From contig NZ_CP108882.1 of NCBI RefSeq assembly GCF_036347055.1, positions 1,550,001 to 1,614,000 of the forward strand: 64,000 bases of DNA, in the 5' to 3' direction. The translations under genes and the position numbers were made by a program. Shown one piece after another: positions 1 to 9,556 of the stretch. The stretch comes from Streptomyces sp. NBC_00820 (GTDB lineage: Bacteria; Actinomycetota; Actinomycetes; Streptomycetales; Streptomycetaceae). The first letter of the stretch is position 1. Each line of letters opens with the position of its first letter. A model generated the notes under the pieces. It did not search any database, was not told the origin of the DNA, and saw only the letters and a program-made list of their open reading frames with translations.

Positions 1-432
1 AGCAAGATCGCCTCCGCCGTGGTCGGGCCGAAGCCCGCCCGGCCCATCCCGATCCTGCTGGCCGGGGGCAACGGCAGGGCCTGGCGCAGGCTGGTGGACC
101 ACGCCGACGGCTGGCTCCCGGCAGGCATGGGAGCCGAGCGGCTCGCCGCCCAGTGGGGCCGGCTGCGGGAGATGGCCGAGGAGCGGGGCCGTACGCAGCC
201 CATCCGCACGGTCCTGCGGGTGAACCTCGAACCGCGGGCGAAGCCGTACGACGGCGCCGACCGCCGGCCCTTCCAGGGGGACATGGAGCAGATCCTGGAG
301 GACCTGGCGGAGCACGCGGCGCTCGGACTGGACGAGATGCTCGTCGATCTCCAGACGACCTCGCGGGACGCCCAGGAGCTGAAGGACGTCGCCGCCGAGG
401 TGTTCGAGAGGGCGCGGGCGGCCGGGATCTGA
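1..432 (+). CDS. LLM-class F420-dependent oxidoreductase, C-terminal part (5' end outside window)
   Basis: The reading frame is open from base 1 to the TGA at 430-432, so the gene starts upstream of the window. The 143 visible residues show the C-terminal part of a luciferase-like TIM barrel: a PIPILLAGG strand, then ADGWLP, then a helical tail. This pattern is typical of LLM-class F420- or flavin-dependent oxidoreductases. The substrate cannot be told from this part. It is the only plus-strand gene in the first 14 kb and ends convergently with the amine oxidase gene. The family call is fairly sure; F420 rather than FMN is inference from the actinobacterial context. Confidence 0.75.
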   Translation, partial: SKIASAVVGPKPARPIPILLAGGNGRAWRRLVDHADGWLPAGMGAERLAAQWGRLREMAEERGRTQPIRTVLRVNLEPRAKPYDGADRRPFQGDMEQILEDLAEHAALGLDEMLVDLQTTSRDAQELKDVAAEVFERARAAGI

Positions 433-441
433 CCGGCCCGG

Positions 442-550
442 CCCCCACCGCGGCGCCGCCCCCACCGCGGCGCCGCGACCGGCCCCGCGCCGCGCCCGGC
501 CCGGCCCGCCCGGTCAGTCCTCGGGCAGTTCGGTCAGTCCTCGGGCAGTT
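442..550. repeat. Two adjacent short tandem duplications between convergent genes
   Basis: A 17-base unit (CCCCCACCGCGGCGCCG) occurs twice without a gap at 442-458 and 459-475. A 20-base unit beginning CGGTCAGTCC occurs twice at 511-530 and 531-550. The second array covers the last codons and stop of the amine oxidase gene. The extra copy therefore lies just past the stop and repeats the C-terminal coding bases outside the protein. This looks like slippage or local duplication, not a mobile element. Confidence 0.85.
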
Positions 551-2246
551 CGACGGGGGCGATCTCGTCGTAGACGTCACCCGGGCCCGGGTTGGTCCGG
601 TCGGTCTCGCCGCCGAAGTGGTGCATGACGCCCCAGACCGCGTTCAACGCGGTCTGGATCGCTCCCTCCGCCCAGCCGGCCGTCCAGGAGATGTCGTCGC
701 CGGCGAGGAAGACGCCCCGCTTGTCCTCGGGCAGCCGGTCCTGCATGAAGTGCGTGAACAGGCGGCGCTGGTAGCGGTAGTGGCCGGGCAGGTTGGCCTT
801 GAACGCGCCCATGAAGTAGGGCTCGTTCTCCCAGGAGACGGTCACCGGGTTGCCGATGATGTGCTTCCTGATGTCGACCTTCGGGTAGATCTCGCCGAGC
901 GACTTGAGCATGACCTCCAGCCGCTCGTTCGCCGACAGAGGCAGCCACTTCAGGCTGTCGTCGCACCAGGTGTAGGACAGGCAGATGACGGCGGGCTTGT
1001 CCGGACCGTCGTCCAGCAGGTAGGTGCCGCGCGTCATACGGTCGGTGAGCGTCATCGACATGACGTCCCGGCCCGTCGGCTCTCCCTTGTCGTCGACGGC
1101 CTTGTCCAGCCAGAACGGCCGGTCGACCGGCACGAAGAGCTTGGAACTCTCCATGTAGTGGGTGCGCTCCATCGCCGTCCAGTGGTCGATGGGGAAGAGC
1201 GAGTCGTCGCAGGCGACCTTGGACAGCAGCATCCAGGACTGTGCGGTGAAGATGGCCGCCTGGTACGTACGGATGTCGCCGTTCGCGTCCGTCACGGTGA
1301 TCTGGTTGCCTGCGGTGCGGTTCAGCCGGGTCACGGCCGGGCGGGGCTCGCCTGCCACGTGCAGGGAGCTCAGCGAGGTGCCGTACGGCCAGTGGACGAT
1401 CTTCTCCGGCTCGCGCTCCCACAGGCGCAGCGGCAGTTGCTGCGAGCCGCCGACGATGCCGCGGTGGTGGTCGTCGGCCTCGGTGTAGACGACGCGCAGG
1501 ATCTCCAGGATGGAGTTGGGGAAGTCGGTGTCCCAGCCGCCGGTGCCGAAGCCGACCTGGCCGAAGATCTCGCGGTGCCGGAAGGACTTGAACGACTCCG
1601 ACTCGCAGAGGAAGCCGTAGAAGGTCTGGTCGTCGAGCTTCTCGACCAGCTTGGCCCAGATCTCGCGGATGCGCGGGACATCGCGCTCACGCATGGCGCG
1701 GTTCATGTCGGAGAAGTCGGCGCCCTCTTCGAGGCACCGGTTCCAGGCCTCGGCGACGTCACGGTAGACCTGGGGCAGATCCTCGACCGTCTCGGCGTAG
1801 TGCGACTCGCCCTTGAGGTCGACGACGGTCGAAGGGGTCGTCTCGGCAAGGGGGTTGGGGAAGGGCCTGGTCTCCAGACCGACCATGTCGATGTAGTGCT
1901 GGAGCGCGGTGGAGGAGGGCGGGAAGCGCATCGCGCCCATCTCGGCGGTCAGCGACTCGTCGCAGCCCTCGAAGCCGACCGTGCGCAGACGGCCGCCGAT
2001 CTGGTCGGCCTCGTAGACGACCGGCTTGAGGCCCATCTTCATCAGCTCGTACGCGGCCACGATGCCGGACAGACCGCCGCCGATGACCGCGACCTCGGTG
2101 CCGTGCTCGGTGGCCGGTATCTGGCCCAGGCCCGCGGGGTGGGCGAGGAAGTCGTCGTAGGCGTAGGGGAAGTCCGGGCCGAACATGGTGATCGGCGGCT
2201 GCTGCTCACCGGCGTGCTCGACGGCGTTGGGCACCGTGGACGTCAT
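534..2246 (-). CDS. Flavin monoamine oxidase family protein
   Basis: The 570-residue protein has an FAD dinucleotide-binding motif (VIGGGLSG, about residues 54-61). A ribose-binding acidic residue follows in VVYEAD, then the GGRLRT motif (84-89). Near the C-terminus is the second flavin motif LAGDDISWTAGWAEGAI. This is the layout of the MAO/L-amino-acid oxidase family, which oxidises amines to imines with FAD and releases H2O2. No signal peptide is seen, so it is probably cytosolic. The ATG at 2244-2246 was chosen because the 57 codons upstream of it are not protein-like. A nitrilase-family gene lies 49 bases upstream on the same strand, suggesting shared transcription in amine or amide catabolism. 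The actual substrate is unknown. Confidence 0.88.
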   Translation of the reverse strand: MTSTVPNAVEHAGEQQPPITMFGPDFPYAYDDFLAHPAGLGQIPATEHGTEVAVIGGGLSGIVAAYELMKMGLKPVVYEADQIGGRLRTVGFEGCDESLTAEMGAMRFPPSSTALQHYIDMVGLETRPFPNPLAETTPSTVVDLKGESHYAETVEDLPQVYRDVAEAWNRCLEEGADFSDMNRAMRERDVPRIREIWAKLVEKLDDQTFYGFLCESESFKSFRHREIFGQVGFGTGGWDTDFPNSILEILRVVYTEADDHHRGIVGGSQQLPLRLWEREPEKIVHWPYGTSLSSLHVAGEPRPAVTRLNRTAGNQITVTDANGDIRTYQAAIFTAQSWMLLSKVACDDSLFPIDHWTAMERTHYMESSKLFVPVDRPFWLDKAVDDKGEPTGRDVMSMTLTDRMTRGTYLLDDGPDKPAVICLSYTWCDDSLKWLPLSANERLEVMLKSLGEIYPKVDIRKHIIGNPVTVSWENEPYFMGAFKANLPGHYRYQRRLFTHFMQDRLPEDKRGVFLAGDDISWTAGWAEGAIQTALNAVWGVMHHFGGETDRTNPGPGDVYDEIAPVELPED

Positions 2247-2295
2247 GGGGTACGGACTCCTTGCGCGAAAGAACTCGGGGAAAGACTCAGGGGAT

Positions 2296-3084
2296 TCAGA
2301 CCAGGGACCCGTACAGGCCTGGACGGCGGTCCCGCAGATAGGGGTTGGCCTCGCGGGACGCGGCCAGGAAGGCCGGGTCGGCGTCGGCGAACACCAGCTG
2401 CTCCGCGCGCCCGGCACGGGCGCGGGCGACCCCGTCGGGCCCGGCCAGGGTGGACAGTCCGAAGAACTCGAACTCCCCCTCCTGGCCGACCCGGTTGGCG
2501 TACGCCACGTACATCTGGTTCTCGACCGCGCGCACCGGGATCATCGACTCGGCGACGAACTCGAACGGGTGCATGTTCGCGGTGGGCACGACGAGGAGGT
2601 CCGTGCCGGCCAGGGCGTGGGCGCGGACGATCTCCGGGAACTCGACGTCGTAGCAGATCACCAGGCCCACGGTCAGGCCGTTCAGTTCGGCCTGGACGAC
2701 CCCGCGCTCGCCCGGCGTGAAGTGGTCGCGCTCGAAGCCGCCGAAGAGGTGCGTCTTGCGGTAGTTCGCGAGGCGGGTGCCGTCGGCGGAGATCAGCTGG
2801 GCGGAGTTGAAGACGCTCTCGCCGTCGCGCTCCGGGTAGCCGTACGCGATCGCCAGACCGTGCCGCGTGGCGATCTCCGCCACCGCGTCCGCGGATTCGC
2901 CGTCGGCGGGCTCGGCGAGGCGGGCGACGGCGTCGCCGATCGCGTACCCGGTGAGGAACATCTCCGGTACGACCAGCAGCCCGGCGCCCGCGGCAGCGGC
3001 CCGGCCCGCGGCCTCGTCGAGCACCTTCAGGTTCTCGACGGCGAAGCCGGGGCGGCCGGAGCTCTGCAGCAGGGCTGTGCGCAT
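2296..3084 (-). CDS. Carbon-nitrogen (nitrilase-family) hydrolase
   Basis: The 262-residue protein has the complete nitrilase-superfamily catalytic triad: Glu41 (VVPEMF), Lys110 (NYRKTHLF) and Cys144 (VICYDVEFPE). Length and motifs fit aliphatic or omega-amidase and carbamoylase branches better than true nitrilases. The ATG has a good ribosome-binding site (GAGGA, 6 bases upstream). It precedes the flavin amine oxidase on the same strand, so a plausible but unproven role is hydrolysis of an amide made when an amine is oxidised. Enzyme class is secure; the substrate is not. Confidence 0.88.
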   Translation of the reverse strand: MRTALLQSSGRPGFAVENLKVLDEAAGRAAAAGAGLLVVPEMFLTGYAIGDAVARLAEPADGESADAVAEIATRHGLAIAYGYPERDGESVFNSAQLISADGTRLANYRKTHLFGGFERDHFTPGERGVVQAELNGLTVGLVICYDVEFPEIVRAHALAGTDLLVVPTANMHPFEFVAESMIPVRAVENQMYVAYANRVGQEGEFEFFGLSTLAGPDGVARARAGRAEQLVFADADPAFLAASREANPYLRDRRPGLYGSLV

Positions 3085-3338
3085 GCGGGATCCTCACCAG
3101 GGAAAAGAGGGGTTCGGGGTCGGTATGACGGTACGGGCGGGGTACGGGGCCGGACAAGAAGCAGCCGTTGCGCGCGGGTGTGCGGTTTGTTGCGTGGGCT
3201 GGGCCGCGGGCGGCGATTCGTTGCGCGCCGGCGGAAACGGTTCCCGGGGACGGTGGTCGCCCGGGGCGACGGACTCCGCACCGGCGCACGTCACCCGGAA
3301 CTCCGGCGCTGGCCGGGGAGCCGCCCGCGCAGGCCGGG

Positions 3339-3719
3339 CTAGAGCTGCTTCAGCCGGTGCACGATCTCCCGCAGCAGGTCGGGGTCGGCCGCCGGACCGG
3401 TGACCGGAAGGCTGCGGGGCGCGTGGATGCGGACGAGTCCGGCCTCGGCGAGGTCGTCGAGGAGCACGCGTACGACGGTCAGCGGCAGGTCGGCGCCTGC
3501 GGCCAGCTCGACCACCGGGCGCGGGCCGCGGCGGATCTGGTCGAGCAGGGCCGCCTTGGCGTGGTCGACGCCGGTACCGGCCGGATCCGTCTCCAGTGCG
3601 GTGACCCAGGACATCAGGTTGATGGCGTGCCGGTCCGAGGGCCGGGTGCGGCCCCGGGTCACGGTGTACGGACGCACCATCGACCCGGTCTCGTCCTCGT
3701 ACCAGTGCTCTTCGCTCAC
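3339..3719 (-). CDS. cvnC: DUF742 domain protein, conservon component CvnC
   Basis: The 126-residue protein has the DUF742 profile: an N-terminal VRPYTVTRGRTRP stretch and a winged-helix-like C-terminal part with ALLDQIRRGPRPVVELA and LPLTVVRVLLDDLAEAGLV. In Streptomyces conservons this protein is encoded after CvnB, and the set is thought to form a membrane-associated complex resembling eukaryotic G-protein coupled signalling. It follows cvnB by 14 bases. Unusually, the next gene on the strand is a nitrilase 254 bases further on, not the CvnD GTPase expected in this position. Confidence 0.9.
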   Translation of the reverse strand: MSEEHWYEDETGSMVRPYTVTRGRTRPSDRHAINLMSWVTALETDPAGTGVDHAKAALLDQIRRGPRPVVELAAGADLPLTVVRVLLDDLAEAGLVRIHAPRSLPVTGPAADPDLLREIVHRLKQL

Positions 3720-3733
3720 CGCGGCATCCGGGA

Positions 3734-4171
3734 TCAGGGGGTCGAGCGGGCGGCCGCGTCCAGGTGGCGGCCGAGGCGGCGGACGAGCAGGGCCATCTCG
3801 TGGGCGAGCTGCCCGACATCCGTCCTGGCCTCGCTCAGCACGGCGAGGCGGCTGCCCTGGCCGGCCGGGGTGATGAAGAGGTAGGCGTCCTCCAGCATGA
3901 CCATGGTCTGCCGCACCTGTCCCGCCTCGAAGCGCTCCCCCGCCGAACGGGCCAGACCGTGGAATCCCGAGCAGACGGCGGCCAGGTGCTCGATGTCGCG
4001 CCGGCGCATGCCGTCCGAGCAGCTCAGCGGAAGCCCGTCGGCGGTGAGCAGCACCGCCTGCCGCACGTGGTCGGTCCGCGCCACGAGATCGTCGAGCAGC
4101 CAGCCGAGATCCGTACCGGGGGCCCCGGCGGGCACGGCCGGGTTCTCGGGGTTCTGATCGTCACCGTACAT
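3734..4171 (-). CDS. cvnB: Roadblock/LC7 domain protein, conservon component CvnB
   Basis: The 145-residue protein has the roadblock/LC7 fold signature: LGWLLDDLVARTDHVRQAVL, TADGLPLS, and a central HLAAVCSGFHGLA helix. In conservons CvnB is a roadblock protein thought to modulate the partner GTPase. Its ATG at 4169-4171 lies inside the 3' end of cvnA, an 11-base overlap that indicates translational coupling. cvnC follows 14 bases later. The usual partner CvnD is absent here, so its GTPase partner, if any, must be encoded elsewhere. Confidence 0.92.
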   Translation of the reverse strand: MYGDDQNPENPAVPAGAPGTDLGWLLDDLVARTDHVRQAVLLTADGLPLSCSDGMRRRDIEHLAAVCSGFHGLARSAGERFEAGQVRQTMVMLEDAYLFITPAGQGSRLAVLSEARTDVGQLAHEMALLVRRLGRHLDAAARSTP

Positions 4172-6770
4172 CGTCGGTGTGCGTCCCTTCGTTGGCGGTC
4201 GGGCGGTCGGCTTCGGGGGGCACGGACGGGTGCCCGGTGGACGGGTGGCCGGTGGACGGTCGGCCCGTGGGCGGGTGGCCGCCGTCGCCGCGGGAGTCCT
4301 CCGTGAGCGCGGGCAGGCCCTTGCGGCCGCGGTCGAGGCCGCGCTGGAAGGAGCCGAAGATCGCCCGCATCTCCTCGGCGCCGACCTCGCGCTCGGGAGC
4401 CGTGTCGCGGGGCGGCGGATCAGCGCGCAGCTCGCGGGCGAGGGAGGCCTGGCGGGTGCGGGTGGGCAGCGCGGGAGCCTCCGGCTCCGGGCTGTCGTGA
4501 CGCGGGGACTCGGCTCCCCCGCCGGGCCCGGACACCGGCGCCGGCCGCCGCCTGGCGGGCAGCTCCGCCACCTCGCGCCCGGTCGGCGCCGCGTGCCCGG
4601 TAGGCGCCTGCTGCCCGGTCGGCGTCTCACGCCTGGCGGGCACCTCACGCCTGGCGGGCACCTCACGCCTGGCGGGCACCTCGCGCTCGGTGGGCACCGA
4701 AGGCGCGATGGGTTCCTCCTGCCCGGTCGGCGCCGAAGGCCCGGCGACCTCGGCCGGTTCGGCCGGGCGCACCGCCGGTGGCCTTCCCGGCCCGGTCTCG
4801 GCGGACCGGCGCCCCCGTCGCTCGCGCCTCCCGGTCCGGCCGGCCGCCGCACCCACCGGTTCCACCTGCGCCAGCACCCCGTCCGGCAGGAGGACGACAG
4901 CGGTCGTACCGCCGTACGGTGAGTCCGCGAGGCGTACCTCGATGCCGTGCCGGGCGGCGAGGCGGCCGACGACGTACAGGCCGAGCCGGTCGTGGCGGGT
5001 GGGGTCGAAGGCGTCGGGGTCGGTGAGGGTGCGCTGGGCCTCAGCGCGCTGGTCGGCGTCGAGGCCGAGACCCCGGTCGTCGATCTCCAGGACGAAACCG
5101 CTGCCGACGCGGCCGGTGCGGAAGGTGACCTGGGTGTGCGGCGGCGAGAACACCGTGGCGTTCTCCAGGAGTTCGGCGACGAGGTGGACGACGTCGGCGA
5201 CGGCGTCCGCCGCGACTCCGATCTCCGGCATCGGCGGCACCTCGACACGCGCGTAGTCCTCGATCTCGCTCACCGCCGAGGCGACGACGTCCGCGACGGG
5301 CACCGGACCCCGCCAGCGTCGGCCGGGCGTCGCGCCGGAGAGGATGATCAGGCTCTCGGCGTGCCGGCGCATGCGGGTGGTGAGGTGGTCGACGCGGAAG
5401 AGCTGCTGGAGCACGTCCGGGTCCTCGGTACGCCGTTCCAGGGTGTCGACGAGCTTCAACTGCCGGTGTACGAGCGCCTGGTTGCGGCGCGCGATGTTGA
5501 GCAGCACCGCGAACAGGCCGCGGCGCAGGGTGGCCTGCCTGACGGCGGCCTCGACGGCGGCGAGCCGCGCGGTGTTGAAGGAGCGGCCGACCTGCCCGAT
5601 CTCGTCGTCGCGGACGTCGTCGGCGGCGAGCGGCGGCGCCTCGGCAATGGCGTCGACCTGTTCCCCGGCACTCAATCGGCGCATCACATCGGGCAGTTGA
5701 CGGCTGCTGAGCAGGTCGGCGGCGTCGCGCAGGGCCTCCAGACGGCGCGAGACGCGTCGGGCGCCGCGTACCGAGAACCACAGCGACAGGACCACGGCGG
5801 CGAGCCCGGCGGCGCCGACGACGGCGGCCTTGGTCAGCTCACCGTAGGCGAAGGCGCGGCCGCGCACGGCGGAGTTCTCGGCGGCGCGGGTGCACAGCCG
5901 CATATAGCGCGTGACGGCGCGGTCGGTGACCGACCGCCAGGTGTCCGCCGAGACGGCCTCCCCGGCCGCGGCTGGGCCGGCCCGCAGCAGCGCGTCCTCG
6001 CCCCGTTCGAGCGAGCGGTGCAGGTCGCCGCGCTGGAAGCCCTCGAACAGGTGCCGCGAGTCGGCGGGCAGGTCCGGCACGTACGTCCGCTCGAAGACGC
6101 GCCGGTCCTCGATGGCCGCGGTCAGGGCGTCGTACTGCCGGTCGGTGAGCGTGCCGGCGGCGCGTGCCCCGGCGACCAGGGCGTCCTCCCGGGACACGAA
6201 CTCCCGTACCCGGACCAGTTCGACGACGACCTGCGCCTCCCGGGCGAGCTGCCCGGCCTGGAGCGCGGTGAGCGCGGACTGGACGTCGAAGCCGGGTTCG
6301 ACCAGCGCGCTGTACCCGGCGACGGCCCGGTCCCAGGTGACGCGCCGGGACAGTACGTCCTGGCGCAGCTTCTCCAGCTTCCCGGTGGCGGCGACCGCGG
6401 TGTCCAGGACGTGCCGCTGCCGGTTGGTGAGCCGGTCCCGGTCGCCGTCCCGGATCGCCCGCCGCATGTCCTCCACGGCCCGGTCGGTGCGGCGTTGCTG
6501 TCCGAGCAGGTCGCTCGCCCTGGCGGTGTCGAGCCCGGCGCCGAGGTAGGCGGCGGACAGTCGGCGTTCGATCTGGATCTGCCCGATCGCGGTGTCCACG
6601 GGGGTGCCGAAGTCCTCGTACACCCCTTGGAGCCGGATCAGGGCGCGCAGTTCCGAGGTGACGGACACCATGGCGAAGCTCCACAGGGCCATCAACGCGA
6701 CCGCGGGGGCGAGGGCGAGGGCCACGATCCGCGCGCGGACGGTGGTGGGACGGCCGACGGGCCAGCGCAT
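4161..6770 (-). CDS. cvnA: Sensor histidine kinase-like protein with NIT-type sensor, conservon component CvnA
   Basis: The 869-residue protein has a first membrane segment (about 15-36) and a long extracytoplasmic nitrate-sensor-like helical domain (about 45-305). A second membrane segment (about 314-334) is followed by a HAMP-like linker (337-405) and a helical dimerisation region with DHLTTRMRR (461-469). The HK-type ATPase domain has an N box (AELLENATVFS, about 532-542) and a G1 box (DDRGLGL, about 564-570). After about residue 640 a Pro/Arg/Thr-rich tail carries six-residue repeats. No response regulator gene is adjacent, as usual for conservons. Ligand unknown. It heads the cvnA-B-C unit and has a plausible promoter immediately upstream. 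Confidence 0.9.
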   Translation of the reverse strand: MRWPVGRPTTVRARIVALALAPAVALMALWSFAMVSVTSELRALIRLQGVYEDFGTPVDTAIGQIQIERRLSAAYLGAGLDTARASDLLGQQRRTDRAVEDMRRAIRDGDRDRLTNRQRHVLDTAVAATGKLEKLRQDVLSRRVTWDRAVAGYSALVEPGFDVQSALTALQAGQLAREAQVVVELVRVREFVSREDALVAGARAAGTLTDRQYDALTAAIEDRRVFERTYVPDLPADSRHLFEGFQRGDLHRSLERGEDALLRAGPAAAGEAVSADTWRSVTDRAVTRYMRLCTRAAENSAVRGRAFAYGELTKAAVVGAAGLAAVVLSLWFSVRGARRVSRRLEALRDAADLLSSRQLPDVMRRLSAGEQVDAIAEAPPLAADDVRDDEIGQVGRSFNTARLAAVEAAVRQATLRRGLFAVLLNIARRNQALVHRQLKLVDTLERRTEDPDVLQQLFRVDHLTTRMRRHAESLIILSGATPGRRWRGPVPVADVVASAVSEIEDYARVEVPPMPEIGVAADAVADVVHLVAELLENATVFSPPHTQVTFRTGRVGSGFVLEIDDRGLGLDADQRAEAQRTLTDPDAFDPTRHDRLGLYVVGRLAARHGIEVRLADSPYGGTTAVVLLPDGVLAQVEPVGAAAGRTGRRERRGRRSAETGPGRPPAVRPAEPAEVAGPSAPTGQEEPIAPSVPTEREVPARREVPARREVPARRETPTGQQAPTGHAAPTGREVAELPARRRPAPVSGPGGGAESPRHDSPEPEAPALPTRTRQASLARELRADPPPRDTAPEREVGAEEMRAIFGSFQRGLDRGRKGLPALTEDSRGDGGHPPTGRPSTGHPSTGHPSVPPEADRPTANEGTHTDDVR
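4621..4690. repeat. 18-base in-frame tandem repeat in the cvnA tail
   Basis: An 18-base unit (GCACCTCACGCCTGGCGG on the plus strand) is repeated about three to four times, the outer copies being degenerate. On the coding strand it encodes hexapeptides of the type REVPAR in the disordered C-terminal tail of CvnA. The unit is a multiple of three, so changes in copy number would keep the frame. Confidence 0.85.
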
Positions 6771-6810
6771 GGATTACCTGCCGGGGTTACCAGTCAGTAG
6801 AGTGCCGCAC

Positions 6811-6839
6811 AACCTACGGGATCGTCATCTCGTATGCAA
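6811..6839 (-). promoter_or_regulatory. Candidate sigma-70-type promoter for the cvn operon
   Basis: On the minus strand a -35-like TTGCAT (6834-6839) and a -10-like TAGGTT (6811-6816) are separated by 17 bases. Both hexamers resemble the Streptomyces housekeeping consensus (TTGACN and TAGRRT). A transcript would start near 6804, about 34 bases before the cvnA ATG. This is pattern matching only. Confidence 0.5.
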
Positions 6840-6948
6840 TTGGTGACCGCCGGTAACCCGCGCCGTTTCCGTGGCGCGGCGCACGCTCGGCCCGGTGTCC
6901 CCGCCGCTCGGTCCCGCGCCCCGCCACTCGGCCCGGCGTCACCGCCGC

Positions 6949-7401
6949 TCAGCCCGGTGCCCCCGCCGAGAAGCGCCGCAGCAGGGGCGACAGCACCAGC
7001 ACCGACTTGGTGCGCTCCACGAACGGCTCGCCGGCGATCCGCTCCAGCACCCGTTCGAAGTGGCGCATGTCGGAGGCGAAGACCTGGGCGATGGCGTCCG
7101 CGTCGCCGGTGACGGTGGACGCGGCCACGACCTCCTGGTAGCGCTCCAGGCCCCGCTGGATGGTCTCGGGCGAGGTGTTGCTGCGGCAGAAGATCTCGAT
7201 GTACCCCTCGGTCTCCCAGCCGAGCGCCGCCGGGTCCACCCGGACCGTGAATCCGGTGATGGCTCCGGTCGCGCGCAGCCGGTCCACCCGCCGCTTGACG
7301 GCGGGCGCGGACAGTCCGACAAGCTGCCCGATGTCCGCGTAGGAGCGGCGGGCGTCCTCGGCGAGGGCGTGCACGATGCGTTCGTCGAGATCGTTCAGCA
7401 C
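6949..7401 (-). CDS. Lrp/AsnC family transcriptional regulator
   Basis: The 150-residue protein starts with a winged helix-turn-helix (LNDLDERIVHALAEDARRSY, then IGQLVGLSAPAVKRRVDRL). A RAM/ligand-binding domain follows (YIEIFCRSN, TVTGDADAIAQVFASD), which is the full-length Lrp/AsnC layout. Such proteins form octamers or dimers that bind amino acids or related metabolites and control nearby transport or metabolism genes. The start is a GTG at 7399-7401 without a strong ribosome-binding site. No divergent target gene is next to it: both neighbours lie on the same strand. The regulated genes cannot be named. Confidence 0.92.
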   Translation of the reverse strand: MLNDLDERIVHALAEDARRSYADIGQLVGLSAPAVKRRVDRLRATGAITGFTVRVDPAALGWETEGYIEIFCRSNTSPETIQRGLERYQEVVAASTVTGDADAIAQVFASDMRHFERVLERIAGEPFVERTKSVLVLSPLLRRFSAGAPG

Positions 7402-7592
7402 AGGGGTGGTTCACTTCTTCGGATCGGTCACTTGCTGCACGACCGTCGAGGCGCCCCGGTGGTCACGCGAGGGGGACGACGTCGGCCGTGTACGAGTAGA
7501 ACACGAGCCCGGCCGGCATCCGGACATCACGGCGGCGGGCCCGCCGGTGACCACGCGCGGACACCCGTGGACACCCGTGGACCCCGGGAACG

Positions 7593-7638
7593 CCGCACGG
7601 CCCTCGTCGCCCCGGGCGGGGCGACGAGGGCCGTGCGG
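7593..7638 (-). terminator. Strong hairpin terminator downstream of guaB1
   Basis: A perfect 21-base-pair stem (7593-7613 with 7618-7638) closes on a four-base loop, GGGC. It starts 12 bases after the guaB1 stop codon. It lacks a T-tract, as is common for Streptomyces terminators. Confidence 0.85.
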
Positions 7639-7650
7639 ACGGGACGCGGG

Positions 7651-9162
<1,512 letters not shown>

Positions 9163-9187
9163 TCATTCTCCCATGGCAGGGCTCGGG

Positions 9188-9556
9188 TCATGCCCCCACA
9201 GAACGTCCAGCGTGCCCGGATCGGGGCTGGGACGATCCTCCAAGCGCGAGGACGACGGCGAGTGCGGGAGTGCGGTCCACGGCCTCGGCGAACACGTCCT
9301 GGGCGGTGCGCCACTGGTCCGGGTCCGATTCCGCGAACGGCCGCCAGTCCCGTACGACGATCAGCAGCCCGCGTTCCACGGCCCCCTCGGGCCACAGGGT
9401 GTGGTCGGAGAGGGAGTCGACGAGCGCGTCCCAGTTGCGGCCGAACCAGTCGGGCAGCGCCAGGGCCGTCGCCGTGCGGTCCATCAGCCCGGCCTTGTCC
9501 GTGACCCCGTCGAGGTCGAGGGTGACGGTGACCCGGCCGGTCAGGTCTTCGCTCAT
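9188..9556 (-). CDS. Barstar family protein (putative RNase inhibitor)
   Basis: The 122-residue protein has the barstar signature FGRNWDALVDSLSD (38-51). Asp43 and Asp47 align with barstar Asp35 and Asp39, which contact the RNase active site. A core strand VRDWRPFAE and an N-terminal strand VTVTLDLDGV also fit the fold. Barstars are small cytosolic acidic inhibitors that block guanyl-specific RNases such as barnase and RNase Sa. Its start overlaps the stop of the upstream RNase gene by 4 bases (ATGA), so the two are translationally coupled. Pairing as toxin and immunity protein is inference from this coupling. Confidence 0.85.
   Translation of the reverse strand: MSEDLTGRVTVTLDLDGVTDKAGLMDRTATALALPDWFGRNWDALVDSLSDHTLWPEGAVERGLLIVVRDWRPFAESDPDQWRTAQDVFAEAVDRTPALAVVLALGGSSQPRSGHAGRSVGA

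Noticed and set aside
3085..3338. Possible hidden cvnD or small gene between cvnC and the nitrilase gene
   Set aside because: The 254 bases are too short for a GTPase of about 190 residues and no P-loop motif is found in any frame.
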